Source: an uncultured Oscillospiraceae bacterium
GTDB taxonomy: Bacteria; Bacillota; Clostridia; Oscillospirales; Oscillospiraceae
DNA length: 52,135 nucleotides
Assembly (NCBI GenBank): GCA_944387635.1
Contig: CALXFT010000009.1
Coordinates: 1-52,135, forward strand
Direction: 5' to 3'
The position numbers and the translations under genes are program-made. Under the pieces are notes generated by a model. It made no database searches. It was not told the DNA's origin and worked only from the letters and a program-made list of their open reading frames with translations. Within the stretch, counting starts at the first letter, position 1. Each line of letters begins with the position of its first letter. Shown here in pieces: positions 8,320 to 16,327 of this stretch.

Positions 8320-8433
8320 ATGTCTACAAAAAGACAACAAAGAGGTAAATCCACTCCTGTCTACGCATTTAGAGTGCCAAAAGCCTACGGAAATCAAGGC
8401 TTTTCGGCGGTGGTCGATGGGGTAGCAGAATGA
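8320..8433 (+). CDS. Unrecognised short ORF (37 aa)
   Basis: An ATG after AAGGAG, but with only one base of spacing, opens a 37-codon frame (starts MSTKRQQRGKS, ends VVDGVAE). It is basic at the N-terminus. I do not recognise it. It sits between the broken receiver and the recombinase remnant and may be degenerate mobile-element sequence. Confidence 0.2.
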   Translation: MSTKRQQRGKSTPVYAFRVPKAYGNQGFSAVVDGVAE

Positions 8434-8464
8434 TTTATCCAATACCCGCCGGAACGGGCTTTGA

Positions 8465-9125
8465 AAGCTGTATTTCTGTACGCAAACAGCTTTTCGCCCA
8501 AGCAAGATCACTATGTCTGCTCCAACTATAAGAGCAACACGGGAACTTGTTTGGCGCATTTTATCCGGGAAGAAACGCTGAAACTGTTTGTCTTGCAGCG
8601 GATTTTCGATGTAACGGCGCTGTTCTTTGACGATGCGATGACATTTGAGGAAGCCGCGAAAAAGCAGCGTTTCCAAGAAGCGGAGAAAGAGGCCAAAAAG
8701 CGCAGGCGTAAAATCGCCCAAGCGGAAAAGCGCGTTGCCGAACTTGACCGCATTTTCCAGCGCATTTATGAGGACGACATCAGCGGCGCGATCAGCCATG
8801 ATCGGTTCCTGAAACTCTCCGCCGATTATGAGGCGGAACAAAGGGAACGCAGGTCAAGATATGGCGGGAAACGGCAGAAACCTTTGAACAGGATCAATCC
8901 GACTTTGACAGCTTTGCGGCCATTGTACGGAAGTATGTGGGCATCCAGGAACTGACACCCACCATCGTCAATGAGTTTGCAAAGAAGATCGTCGTCCATG
9001 CGCCGGACAAGTCCGGCGGCCACCGCAGGCAGAAGATTGAACTGGTCTGGAACTTTATCGGAGAAGTCAGCCTGCCGGGCGACGATCAGACCGTGGAACG
9101 GCAAAGAAAAGGCAGGACGGCATGA
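8465..9125 (+). pseudogene. 3' remnant of a TnpX-type large serine recombinase
   Basis: Three reading frames join to the C-terminal third of a large serine recombinase of the TnpX/SV1 type. A short KLYFCT piece (zinc-ribbon region) is followed by a frame change near 8483-8500. The long frame contains QDHYVCSNYK and the coiled coil with EAAKKQRFQEAEKE. A second shift near 8845-8855 leads to QVKIWRETAETFEQD, ELTPTIVNEF and the terminal HRRQKIELVWNF. The catalytic serine domain and most of the DNA-binding domain are absent. It cannot be active. It dates the island to a Tn4451/CTn-like element. Confidence 0.85.
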
Positions 9126-9147
9126 CCTTTCAGCCATGCCGCCCTGC
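9112..9147 (+). terminator. Hairpin after the recombinase remnant
   Basis: A stem of 7 perfect pairs (9118-9124 with 9135-9141) is extended by five more pairs after one mismatch. It overlaps the recombinase stop codon. No clear T run follows, so termination is uncertain; it may be an element-end structure. Confidence 0.4.
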
Positions 9148-9203
9148 GACAATCAAATTACTTCCTTATTAGGGCGTGCCTTTCAGCAGTTCCCGTCTTT
9201 CGT

Positions 9204-9722
9204 TTATACCCGAATGATCCAGTTTTCCTTTCTGGGCTTTGCCTCGGGCAAAGGCCCGTCGGCATAGCCGAGGATGCAGTTGCCGATCCCTTCGTAGGTG
9301 TCCGGCAGTCCCCACTGGGCCAGCAGGGCCTTGCCCTCCTGGGACGCGAAGACCTCCTTGGCCCGGTGGATCCAGCAGGAGGCCACCCCCAGGGAGTGGG
9401 CGGCGTTCATCAGGTTGCCCATGACCAGGGCTCCGTCATAGAGATAGGTGGGCATGGTCTTGTCCGCCAAGACCACCAGCACCGTAGGCGCGCCGTAGAA
9501 GGGGTCCGACTGGCTTCCCATGACGGCGGCGTTCATGGCCGACAGCTTGGCCACCATCTCCGGGTCCTGGACCGCCACGATCACCGGGGACTGTCTGCCC
9601 ATGCCGGTGGGGGCGTAGGTCCCAGCCTCCAGGATCTGCTCCAGCTGATCCCGGTCCACCTGCCGCTTCTGGTACTTGCGGCAGCTTCTTCTCTGGATCA
9701 GGGTTTTCATGGTTTCATTCAT
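9204..9722 (-). CDS. Nitroreductase family protein (FMN-dependent)
   Basis: A 172-residue NAD(P)H:FMN oxidoreductase of the nitroreductase fold, the usual size for the short subgroup. The N-terminal RRSCRKY (about residues 12-18) is the FMN-phosphate motif RRSxRxY, APTGMGRQ (about 36-43) is a typical flavin-contacting turn, and the C-terminal GNCILGYADG matches the family. Likely a cytoplasmic homodimer reducing quinones, nitro compounds or other electron sinks; the substrate is not evident. It has its own promoter and is the first intact chromosomal gene right of the island. Confidence 0.9.
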   Translation of the reverse strand: MNETMKTLIQRRSCRKYQKRQVDRDQLEQILEAGTYAPTGMGRQSPVIVAVQDPEMVAKLSAMNAAVMGSQSDPFYGAPTVLVVLADKTMPTYLYDGALVMGNLMNAAHSLGVASCWIHRAKEVFASQEGKALLAQWGLPDTYEGIGNCILGYADGPLPEAKPRKENWIIRV

Positions 9723-9755
9723 ACAGAATCCTCCTCATTTTGATGTTATATTTAT

Positions 9756-9784
9756 AGTATAGCGCATTTTTCCGGGAAGAGCAA
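9756..9784 (-). promoter_or_regulatory. Sigma-A promoter of the nitroreductase
   Basis: Minus strand TTGCTC (9784-9779), 17-base spacer, TATACT (9761-9756), then GAGGAGG before the ATG at 9722. It diverges from the promoter at 9801. Confidence 0.65.
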
Positions 9785-9800
9785 TGAGGAAACTTTGCCC

Positions 9801-9828
9801 TTGCGATTCTTTCTTTTCATGCTATAAT
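9801..9828 (+). promoter_or_regulatory. Sigma-A promoter of the YunG-like gene
   Basis: TTGCGA (9801-9806), 16-base spacer, TATAAT (9823-9828), 40 bases before the ATG at 9869. Confidence 0.7.
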
Positions 9829-9868
9829 GGGCGTAAGAAATACCGCGTACCGGAAGGAGAACCGCAAC

Positions 9869-10315
9869 ATGGCATATCAATTCTGGGGCTGGGAACAGGC
9901 CAATGTCCCGGCTGTGAATGACCAATATCCCGGCATCCGTACCCCGCTGGATCTGTACGACGCCCTTTCTCAGATCTGGAGCGCCCAGACCTGCGCCCCC
10001 CGGCTGCGCCATAACTGGACCCCGGAAAACAGGACCCTGGGTCAGTGCTCCATCACCGCCTTCCTGGTCCAGGATATTTTCGGCGGGAAGGTCTACGGCA
10101 TTCTCCGGCCCGGCGGAAACTATCACTGCTTCAACGCAGTGGGCAGCTGCCGGTTCGACCTGACCAGTGAGCAGTTCGGGCAGGAAACGCTCAACTACGA
10201 GAACTGCCCGGAGCAGCTGCGGCAGGTCCATTTCGCCAAGGAGGAAAAACGCCTTCGTTACGAGCATCTGAAACGGGAGCTGGCGGCCTTCTGCCGCGGA
10301 AACCACACCCTATGA
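9869..10315 (+). CDS. YunG-like conserved protein
   Basis: A 148-residue cytoplasmic protein related to Bacillus YunG. It shows LYDALSQIWS, then LGQCSITAFLVQDIFGG (about residues 53-69), then YHCFNAVG and DLTSEQF. The conserved Cys in GQC followed by His-Asn in YHCFN suggests a papain-like fold, but no activity is established for this family as far as I know. The ATG at 9869 (AAGGAGA 10 bases before) is preferred over an in-frame upstream codon that lies at the transcription start. Single gene with its own promoter and a shared terminator. Confidence 0.65.
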   Translation: MAYQFWGWEQANVPAVNDQYPGIRTPLDLYDALSQIWSAQTCAPRLRHNWTPENRTLGQCSITAFLVQDIFGGKVYGILRPGGNYHCFNAVGSCRFDLTSEQFGQETLNYENCPEQLRQVHFAKEEKRLRYEHLKRELAAFCRGNHTL

Positions 10316-10341
10316 CCCCAACATTTATTATAAAACCTGAA

Positions 10342-10371
10342 GATACCCCTGCGCGGCAGCGCAGGGGTATC
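10342..10371. terminator. Bidirectional intrinsic terminator
   Basis: A perfect 13-bp stem (10342-10354 with 10359-10371) has the loop GGCA. The plus side continues ATTTTATT. The minus side continues into TTTTATAATAAA a few bases later. It sits between the convergent YunG-like gene and mtnN. Confidence 0.85.
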
Positions 10372-10376
10372 CGATT

Positions 10377-11099
10377 TTATTGGCAGCAAGATTCAATCCC
10401 GGCCTTCAGACGCCGGGCCAAGGTGCAGGTGACCTGGGCACAGCGGTGGGCGGCGATCCGCTCAAAGGTGGGATAGTCCATTTCGGCGCTGTCGTCGGCC
10501 TTGTCGGAAATGGCCCGGAGGATCACGAATGGCAGACCGTTGCGGTAAGCCGTCTGGGCAATGGCCGCCCCCTCCATTTCCGTACACAGTCCCTGGGTGT
10601 TGGCAATGATCTTCTCTTTCAGGTCAGCGTCCGCCACAAACTGATCTCCGCTGGCCACCCGGCCCAGATGGGTGTGACCGGGATGGACCTGCTCCGCCGC
10701 GGCGAAGGCGGCAGCCATCAGATCTTCGTCGGCGGGGAAAGCCGTCAAATCCATCCCAGGGACCTTGCCGAAGGGATAGCCGAACTTCCGGCAGTCAAAG
10801 TCATGGTACATGGCGTCCCGGCTCACCACCAGGTCTCCGATGTCCAGCTTGGGGCTCAGGGAACCGGCAATGCCCGTGTTGACCAGATGGGTCACCTGGT
10901 AGCAGTCGCAGAGGATCTGGGCGCAGATGGCCGCGTTGACCTTGCCCACGCCGCACTGGACCACCACCACAGGAAGGCCCTCCAGGGTCCCTTCGTAGAA
11001 GTCGCTTCCAGCCCATTTCCGGGACCGGGTTCCCTCCATCCGCTGCAGCAGAGTCTCCACCTCCAGCCACATAGCGCCGATAATGCCGAGTTTTTTCAT
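10377..11099 (-). CDS. mtnN: 5'-methylthioadenosine/S-adenosylhomocysteine nucleosidase
   Basis: A 240-residue Pfs/MtnN enzyme that cleaves adenine from S-adenosylhomocysteine and methylthioadenosine. The start MKKLGIIGAM with the acidic catalytic residue in EVETLL (about E13) is typical. NTGIAGSL (about 74), TEMEGAAIAQ (catalytic Glu about 173) and ISDKAD (catalytic Asp about 197) complete the active site. It begins 10 bases after luxS and is co-transcribed with it, supplying S-ribosylhomocysteine to LuxS. Length agrees with the family. The stop is followed within a few bases by the shared terminator. Confidence 0.95.
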   Translation of the reverse strand: MKKLGIIGAMWLEVETLLQRMEGTRSRKWAGSDFYEGTLEGLPVVVVQCGVGKVNAAICAQILCDCYQVTHLVNTGIAGSLSPKLDIGDLVVSRDAMYHDFDCRKFGYPFGKVPGMDLTAFPADEDLMAAAFAAAEQVHPGHTHLGRVASGDQFVADADLKEKIIANTQGLCTEMEGAAIAQTAYRNGLPFVILRAISDKADDSAEMDYPTFERIAAHRCAQVTCTLARRLKAGIESCCQ

Positions 11100-11109
11100 A
11101 AGCTCCTCC

Positions 11110-11586
11110 TTATTCCGGGTAGACCAGCCGGGAATCGCCGGCGGTTTCCAGCAGCGCGGCGTACTTGCCGCCCCAGTAATTCGCCATGGGCAGATTCATG
11201 TCCAGATAGTTGCCGCAGTCCTTCGCCGAGGCGCCAGGAACTTCCCCCCGAAAATCCCGGATAAAGCGGAAGCATTCCAGCACCAGAGGCAGAACTTCCC
11301 GGGAGCCGTAGTCCCCGGCCAGAAGCAGATAGAAGCCCGTGCGGCAGCCCATGGGACCGAAGTAGAGCACCCGGTCCTTCCACTGCGGCTCGTTGCGCAG
11401 ATAGGTAGCCGCCAAATGCTCGATGGTGTGCACTTCGGCGGTGTTCATGACCGGCTCGTCGTTGGGCTTGGTCAGCCGCAGGTCAAAGGTGGTGACGGTT
11501 TCCGCCCCCACCTTGTCCTTCCGGGAGACATACAGCCCCGGCTGAAGCCGGATGTGGTCGATAGTAAAGCTGGTGATTTTCTCCAT
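11110..11586 (-). CDS. luxS: S-ribosylhomocysteine lyase (autoinducer-2 synthase)
   Basis: A 158-residue LuxS that splits S-ribosylhomocysteine into homocysteine and DPD, the AI-2 precursor. The metal-binding HTIEH motif (His about 54 and 58) and the catalytic Cys in GPMGCRTGF (about 83) with the downstream metal Cys in AKDCGNY are all present. The open frame extends 87 codons further, but the ATG at 11586 has AAGGAG eight bases before it and lies just after a good promoter. First gene of luxS-mtnN. The cluster completes SAH detoxification and could also give cell-cell signalling. Confidence 0.96.
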   Translation of the reverse strand: MEKITSFTIDHIRLQPGLYVSRKDKVGAETVTTFDLRLTKPNDEPVMNTAEVHTIEHLAATYLRNEPQWKDRVLYFGPMGCRTGFYLLLAGDYGSREVLPLVLECFRFIRDFRGEVPGASAKDCGNYLDMNLPMANYWGGKYAALLETAGDSRLVYPE

Positions 11587-11622
11587 GGTATCTCCTTTAT
11601 ATACGTCTTTTTCATTGGAAAA

Positions 11623-11651
11623 AGCATAGCATATTTCCGCCCGATTTGCAA
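11623..11651 (-). promoter_or_regulatory. Sigma-A promoter of luxS-mtnN
   Basis: Minus strand TTGCAA (11651-11646), 17-base spacer, TATGCT (11628-11623); leader about 30 bases. No SAM-box riboswitch motifs are visible in the leader. Confidence 0.7.
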
Positions 11652-11778
11652 CAAAAATGCTGATATTGGCTTCCCCATGCCGCCGCGCCTGTTCCACAGC
11701 GCGTCTTGCCCCAACGGCTCGCCGTCGAAGTTCCCCGAAGGCCCGCCCTGGCATTTTTAGTATTTTTACCAATTGCTC

Positions 11779-11807
11779 TTGCTTTTTTTTATGAACGATG
11801 ATAGAAT
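11779..11807 (+). promoter_or_regulatory. Promoter of the NodB-like membrane protein
   Basis: TTGCTT (11779-11784), 17-base spacer with a T tract, TAGAAT (11802-11807), 33 bases before the ATG at 11841. Confidence 0.6.
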
Positions 11808-11840
11808 AATGACAACTATACCAAAAGGCAGGGATGTCGC

Positions 11841-13841
11841 ATGGCAAAAGACGATTTCGACATTGACTTCGATTTTGAAAAAGAATACGGCTTAGATCCG
11901 GACCTGTTCGCGGATGCCGAGAAATATGATAATACCGACGTCGATCTTTCCCAGTTCTCCGACGAGGAGCTTGGCCTGTCCGATCTTCCTTCAGGCGACA
12001 CCCCGGCCGAAGGCCGGTCTCAGGGAGAGGATTTCGATCTGGACATGGATCTGGACGAGTTTCTGAACATGGGACTCGAGGACAACACCGGCGCCGAAGA
12101 AGACTTTGGCGTCCAGGAAGACGAGTTTCCGGACCCGTCTGAATATGAAGCAGAAGATCCCTCCCACTATGACGAGAACCTTACCCCGGAGCTTTCGGAG
12201 GAGGAATTGGATGAGGACCCGGATCTTTCTGACGAAGGATCTGAGGAAATCGACATGAACGAACGCTACGACGAGCAAGAGGATTTTGAGCAGGAGTCCG
12301 ACCCCGCGGAGGAAACCAAGTCCAAGAAAAAAGAGCGGGCCAAGAAAGAGAAGAAGCCCCGCAAGCCCATCAAGATCGCTACCCCCACCATCTTTACCAA
12401 ATTCTACGACCTGTACTTCGCCCCTGTGCTGAACAAGGGCGTCCCCGAGGAACCCCAGGACCCCTCTAAGCCCCGGCGCCGCCGCAGGAAGACCAAGATG
12501 CAGATCTTCAAGGAGGTCTATCTGCCGCCCATTGTGGTCAGCGTATGCCTGATCCTGGTTCTGTCCTTCGCCATCGGCTCTTTGTCCAACTTCATTGAGC
12601 AGAAGCGGATCGACCGGGATGTTGAGCAGAGCCGGAAAGAATCCTCCATCAGCGCCCAGGAGCAGGAAGAGGAGCGCCGGCTGGCCCTTATGGAGGAGGC
12701 CGAGCTGTACGCCCAGCAGTACAACTATGAAGAAGCCATCAAGTGCCTGGAGTCCTTCGGCAGTCTGGACGCCTATCCCGAAATGAGCGCCAAGCGGGCG
12801 GAGTACGCCAACGCCCAGAACCAGCTGGTGGAGATTCAGGACTTCACCCAGATACCCAACTTCAGTTTCCATCCCCTGATCGTGGATTCCGCCAGAGCCT
12901 TTGACGGCGACGAGAACAGCGGCCAGTACAACCGGAACTTTGTGCTGACCTCCGAGTTCTCCAAGATCCTGACCACTCTGTACAACAGCGGCTACGTGCT
13001 TGTGGACTTCGACAGCTTCACCACCAACACCGACGGCACCATTTATTCCAGCTCCATCTATCTGCCGGCGGACAAGAAGCCCTTCATGCTCACCGAGACC
13101 CTGGTCAACTACTTTCAGTACATGGTCGACGGCAACGATGACGGCACCCCCGACGCCTCCGGCGACGGCTTCGCCAACAAGCTGGTCCTGGACTCCAACG
13201 GCGATATCAAGGCCGAATATGTGGATTCCAGCGGCAACACCCTGATCGGCGACTATGATTTGGTCCCCATTCTGGAGTCCTTCATCGAGGAGCATCCGGA
13301 CTTCTCCTACAAGGGAGCCCGTGCCACCCTGGCCGTCACTGGCTACGAGGGCATCTTCGGCTACCGCTGCAACAGCACCTACATTTCCACCAAAGGCCAG
13401 ACCTACTACGACGAGCAGGTGGCCGGCGCCAAACAAATCGTCCAGGCTCTGCGGGACAAGGGCTACACCATTGCCTGCAACACCTACGGAAATGAGAACT
13501 ACGCCAACCTGAACGGCAACCAGATCAACACGGACCTGCAAAGCTGGAATCAGCAGATCATCTCCCTTATCGGCCAAGTGGATGTGTTTGTCTTCGCGCG
13601 AGCCAGCAATATCACCGACTACAACGGCAGTTCCTTTACCATTATGCATGAAAACGGATTCCGTTACTTCGTATCCAACGGAACCACCCCCTCCACCCAG
13701 ATCAACTCCACCTATGTGCGGCAGAACCGTCTGATGGTCACAGGCAACTCCATGGTCTGGAACTCGGACATGTTCAAAAACTATTTTGACTGCAACACCA
13801 TCGTGGATCTGACCGCTCGCGGCGGCAGCGTACCCAACTGA
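11841..13841 (+). CDS. Membrane-anchored NodB/polysaccharide-deacetylase-like protein, metal ligands lost
   Basis: A 666-residue protein in four parts. Residues 1-157 are extremely rich in Asp and Glu. Residues 158-225 are Lys/Arg-rich and basic. A single membrane helix lies at about 228-250. A coiled-coil stretch (about 255-330) leads into an extracellular domain similar to the long NodB-like deacetylases of Clostridia, recognisable by LVLDSNGDIKAEYVD and HPDFSYKGARATLAVTGY. Where active relatives have the Asp-Asp motif this protein has MLTETLVNYFQYM (about 416-428), and where they have the His-x-x-x-His motif it has CNTYGNENY (546-554). The metal-binding Asp and His residues are therefore replaced. 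Likely a binding or scaffold protein at the cell wall (inference). Confidence 0.7.
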   Translation: MAKDDFDIDFDFEKEYGLDPDLFADAEKYDNTDVDLSQFSDEELGLSDLPSGDTPAEGRSQGEDFDLDMDLDEFLNMGLEDNTGAEEDFGVQEDEFPDPSEYEAEDPSHYDENLTPELSEEELDEDPDLSDEGSEEIDMNERYDEQEDFEQESDPAEETKSKKKERAKKEKKPRKPIKIATPTIFTKFYDLYFAPVLNKGVPEEPQDPSKPRRRRRKTKMQIFKEVYLPPIVVSVCLILVLSFAIGSLSNFIEQKRIDRDVEQSRKESSISAQEQEEERRLALMEEAELYAQQYNYEEAIKCLESFGSLDAYPEMSAKRAEYANAQNQLVEIQDFTQIPNFSFHPLIVDSARAFDGDENSGQYNRNFVLTSEFSKILTTLYNSGYVLVDFDSFTTNTDGTIYSSSIYLPADKKPFMLTETLVNYFQYMVDGNDDGTPDASGDGFANKLVLDSNGDIKAEYVDSSGNTLIGDYDLVPILESFIEEHPDFSYKGARATLAVTGYEGIFGYRCNSTYISTKGQTYYDEQVAGAKQIVQALRDKGYTIACNTYGNENYANLNGNQINTDLQSWNQQIISLIGQVDVFVFARASNITDYNGSSFTIMHENGFRYFVSNGTTPSTQINSTYVRQNRLMVTGNSMVWNSDMFKNYFDCNTIVDLTARGGSVPN

Positions 13842-13853
13842 CGTTTCCACCCC

Positions 13854-13880
13854 ATGTGCGCCGGGATTCCCGGCGCACAT
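13854..13880 (+). terminator. Perfect 12-bp hairpin after the NodB-like gene
   Basis: The stem 13854-13865 pairs with 13869-13880 around a 3-base loop, 12 bases after the stop codon. The tail is CCTGTTT, only weakly T-rich, so read-through to the DUF1653 gene is possible. Confidence 0.5.
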
Positions 13881-13914
13881 CCTGTTTCCGACCTATTGCG
13901 AAAGAAGGTATCCT

Positions 13915-14127
13915 ATGGACATTCGCCCCGGAACTTACCGGCATTTCAAAGGCAATCTGTACCAGGTCATCGGCGTGGCCAGCCATTCCGAGACCCTGGA
14001 ACCCATGGTGGTCTACCGGGCCCTCTACGGCCAGGGCGGCCTCTGGGTCCGCCCCGCCGCCATGTGGCTGGAAACCGTGGACCGTGACGATTATCACGGC
14101 CCCAGGTTCCGGTATGTGGGACCCTGA
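13915..14127 (+). CDS. DUF1653 family small protein
   Basis: A 70-residue cytoplasmic protein that begins PGTYRHFKGNLYQV and contains HSETLEPMVVYRALYG and LWVRPAAMW, the conserved core of the DUF1653 family. The family function is unknown; the compact beta-rich sequence suggests an SH3-like or ligand-binding fold (inference). It starts with ATG at 13915 after an AAAGAAGG site. It may be expressed by read-through from the gene before it, because only a hairpin with a weak tail lies between. Confidence 0.75.
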   Translation: MDIRPGTYRHFKGNLYQVIGVASHSETLEPMVVYRALYGQGGLWVRPAAMWLETVDRDDYHGPRFRYVGP

Positions 14128-14130
14128 TGG

Positions 14131-14163
14131 TATAAAAAATCACCGGACTTCAAGTCCGGTGAT
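14131..14163 (-). terminator. Terminator for the leftward radC-uvrB operon
   Basis: A perfect 10-bp stem (14163-14154 with 14148-14139) with a 5-base loop is followed on the minus strand by TTTTTTATA. It is about 190 bases past the uvrB stop. Confidence 0.75.
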
Positions 14164-14190
14164 CGCGAAACAGGAATATTGGCATTTCGG

Positions 14191-14225
14191 AAACAGGCAT
14201 GATCCCGGTCATGCCTGTTTCTCTC
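14191..14225 (+). terminator. Perfect 12-bp hairpin with T-rich tail
   Basis: The stem 14191-14202 pairs with 14209-14220 around a 6-base loop. The plus-strand tail TTTCTCTCTTTG suits termination of the rightward DUF1653 transcript. Together with the hairpin at 14139-14163 it insulates the convergent units. The rest of 14128-14351 holds no gene. Confidence 0.65.
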
Positions 14226-14351
14226 TTTGTCAGGCGCAGAATGGAAATTCACGCCGCCGGTCCAGGCGCCGTCGAATCCGCAGCGGACGCAGGCATAAAC
14301 CGCCGGAGCCCGCTTGCCGGTCCTCACAGAACCAGGGGCCTTTGGGGAATA

Positions 14352-16316
14352 TCAAGTCTTGCCCCGCAGCTCGATGATCTGGTCACGCAGCACGGCGGCG
14401 TACTCGTACTCCATCATTCTGGCCGCCTCCTTCATCTGCTTCTCCAGACGGGCGATCTCCTTCTCCTTCTCCGCCTTGGTCATCTTCACACCGGTGCGGC
14501 CCTTGCGCTCGGCGGTGGGCGAGGATATCTCAATCAGATCCCGCACCGACTTGATCACCGTCTTGGGAACGATGCCATGGGCCTTGTTGTAGGCGTCCTG
14601 GATCTCCCGGCGGCGGGCGGTCTCGTCGATTGCCGCCCGCATGGAGGGCGTCACCGAATCGGCGTACATGATCACCTTGCCCTGAGCGTTCCGGGCGGCC
14701 CGGCCGATGGTCTGGATCAGGCTGGTCTCGCTGCGCAGAAAGCCCTCCTTATCCGCGTCCAGAATCGCCACCAAGCTGACCTCCGGCAGGTCCAGGCCCT
14801 CCCGAAGCAGGTTGATTCCCACCAGCACGTCGAATTTCGCCATCCGCAGGTCCCGGATGATCTCCATCCGTTCCATGGCCCCGATGTCCGAGTGCATGTA
14901 GCGGACCTTAATGCCCGCCTTTTGCAGATACACGGTCAGATCCTCCGCCATTTTCTTGGTCAGAGTGGTCACCAGCACCCGCTCCTCTCTGGCGGACCGG
15001 GCATTGATCTCCCCGATCAGGTCGTCGATCTGACCGTCAATGGGGCGCACCTCCACCTCCGGATCCAGCAGCCCCGTGGGCCGGATGACCTGCTCCACGG
15101 TCTGGCCGGACCGGGTCCGCTCATACTCCGCCGGCGTGGCTGAGACGTAGATCACCTGGTTGATCTTCTCGTCGAACTCCGTAAAGTTCAGGGGCCGGTT
15201 GTCGTAGGCCGAGGGCAGCCGGAAGCCGTAGTTCACCAGGGCGTCCTTCCGGCTCCGGTCCCCGGCGTACATGGCCCGGCACTGGGGCAGGGTCACGTGG
15301 CTCTCATCGATGAACATGAGGAAATCCTCCGGGAAATAGTCCAGCAATGTGGTCGGCGGCGTGCCGGGAGCCCGGCCCTGAATGACCCGGGAGTAGTTCT
15401 CAATGCCGTTGCAGAAGCCGATCTCCGTCAGCATCTCCAGGTCGTAGGCCGTCCGCTGGGCGATTCGCTGGGCTTCGATGAGTTTATCGTGAGCCCGGAA
15501 CCAGGCCACCTGCTCATCGCACTCACGCTGGATCTCCAGCATGGCCCGCTGCAGCTTTTCCTTGGAGGCCACATAGTGGCTGGCGGGGTAGATGGCCACG
15601 TGGTCCAGGTAACACTCCGCCATGCCGGACACGGCATTGATCTGGCTGATCCGGTCCACCTCGTCTCCGAAGAACTCCACCCGAATGGCCTTCCCGGACC
15701 AGTAAGCGGGGTAGATCTCCAGGGTGTCCCCCCGAAGCCGGAACTTGTTCCGGGAGAAGTCCAGATCGTTGCGCTCATAGCGGATCTCTGTCAGCTTTTT
15801 CAGAACGCTGTCAATGGGGTATTCCTGCCCCACCCGCAGGGAGATCACCATGCTCTTATAGTCAATGGGGTCGCCCAGGCCGTACAGGCAGCTGACCGAG
15901 GACACCACGATCACATCCCGCCGCTCGAACAGGGCCGAAGTGGCGCTGTGGCGCAGCCGGTCGATCTCCTCGTTGACAGAGGCGTCCTTTTCGATATAGG
16001 TATCCGTATGGGCAATGTAGGCCTCGGGCTGGTAGTAGTCGTAGTAAGAGATAAAATACTCCACCGCGTTGTCCGGAAAGAACTCCCGGAACTCGCTGCA
16101 CAGCTGGGCCGCCAGAGTCTTGTTGTGTGCCAGCACCAGGGTGGGCCGGTTCAGCTTCGCAATGACGGAGGCCATGGTAAAGGTCTTGCCGGAACCGGTG
16201 ACGCCCAGAAGGGTCTGCTCCCGCAGGCCCCAATTGACGCCATTGACCAGCCCCTCAATGGCCTGGGGCTGATCGCCGGAAGGGATGTATTCGGATACAA
16301 GCTTAAATTTCTCCAT
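14352..16316 (-). CDS. uvrB: Excinuclease ABC subunit B
   Basis: A 654-residue UvrB, the damage-verifying DNA helicase-like subunit of nucleotide excision repair. Motifs: Walker [10 protein letters not shown] (about residues 38-46), the beta-hairpin region [11 protein letters not shown] (about 91-101), DESH (about 336-339), helicase motif VI near QTIGRAARN, and a C-terminal UVR domain (about 618-654, [15 protein letters not shown]) for UvrC/UvrA contact. The open frame extends about 100 codons upstream into radC; the ATG at 16316 is chosen because GAGGAG precedes it. It lies 11 bases after radC and is co-transcribed with it. Confidence 0.97.
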   Translation of the reverse strand: MEKFKLVSEYIPSGDQPQAIEGLVNGVNWGLREQTLLGVTGSGKTFTMASVIAKLNRPTLVLAHNKTLAAQLCSEFREFFPDNAVEYFISYYDYYQPEAYIAHTDTYIEKDASVNEEIDRLRHSATSALFERRDVIVVSSVSCLYGLGDPIDYKSMVISLRVGQEYPIDSVLKKLTEIRYERNDLDFSRNKFRLRGDTLEIYPAYWSGKAIRVEFFGDEVDRISQINAVSGMAECYLDHVAIYPASHYVASKEKLQRAMLEIQRECDEQVAWFRAHDKLIEAQRIAQRTAYDLEMLTEIGFCNGIENYSRVIQGRAPGTPPTTLLDYFPEDFLMFIDESHVTLPQCRAMYAGDRSRKDALVNYGFRLPSAYDNRPLNFTEFDEKINQVIYVSATPAEYERTRSGQTVEQVIRPTGLLDPEVEVRPIDGQIDDLIGEINARSAREERVLVTTLTKKMAEDLTVYLQKAGIKVRYMHSDIGAMERMEIIRDLRMAKFDVLVGINLLREGLDLPEVSLVAILDADKEGFLRSETSLIQTIGRAARNAQGKVIMYADSVTPSMRAAIDETARRREIQDAYNKAHGIVPKTVIKSVRDLIEISSPTAERKGRTGVKMTKAEKEKEIARLEKQMKEAARMMEYEYAAVLRDQIIELRGKT

Positions 16317-16327
16317 ACCGTATCTCC

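Larger units (their letters stand above)
3030..9147. mobile_element. Decayed mobile element / genomic island carrying a TCS-ABC transporter cargo
   Basis: Sequence from about 3320 to 8460 is visibly AT-rich with A-, I- and K-rich proteins, unlike the GC-rich flanks. The left side holds a short ORF of a type I associate with clostridial conjugative transposons. The right side ends in the 3' half of a TnpX-type serine recombinase followed by a hairpin. No intact integrase, relaxase or transfer gene remains. Exact ends, target-site duplication and orientation cannot be set by eye. The cargo is a complete two-component system plus ABC transporter. Confidence 0.6.

Noticed and set aside
11587-11840. 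SAM riboswitch in the luxS leader
   Set aside because: The promoter leaves a leader of about 30 bases, too short for any SAM aptamer.
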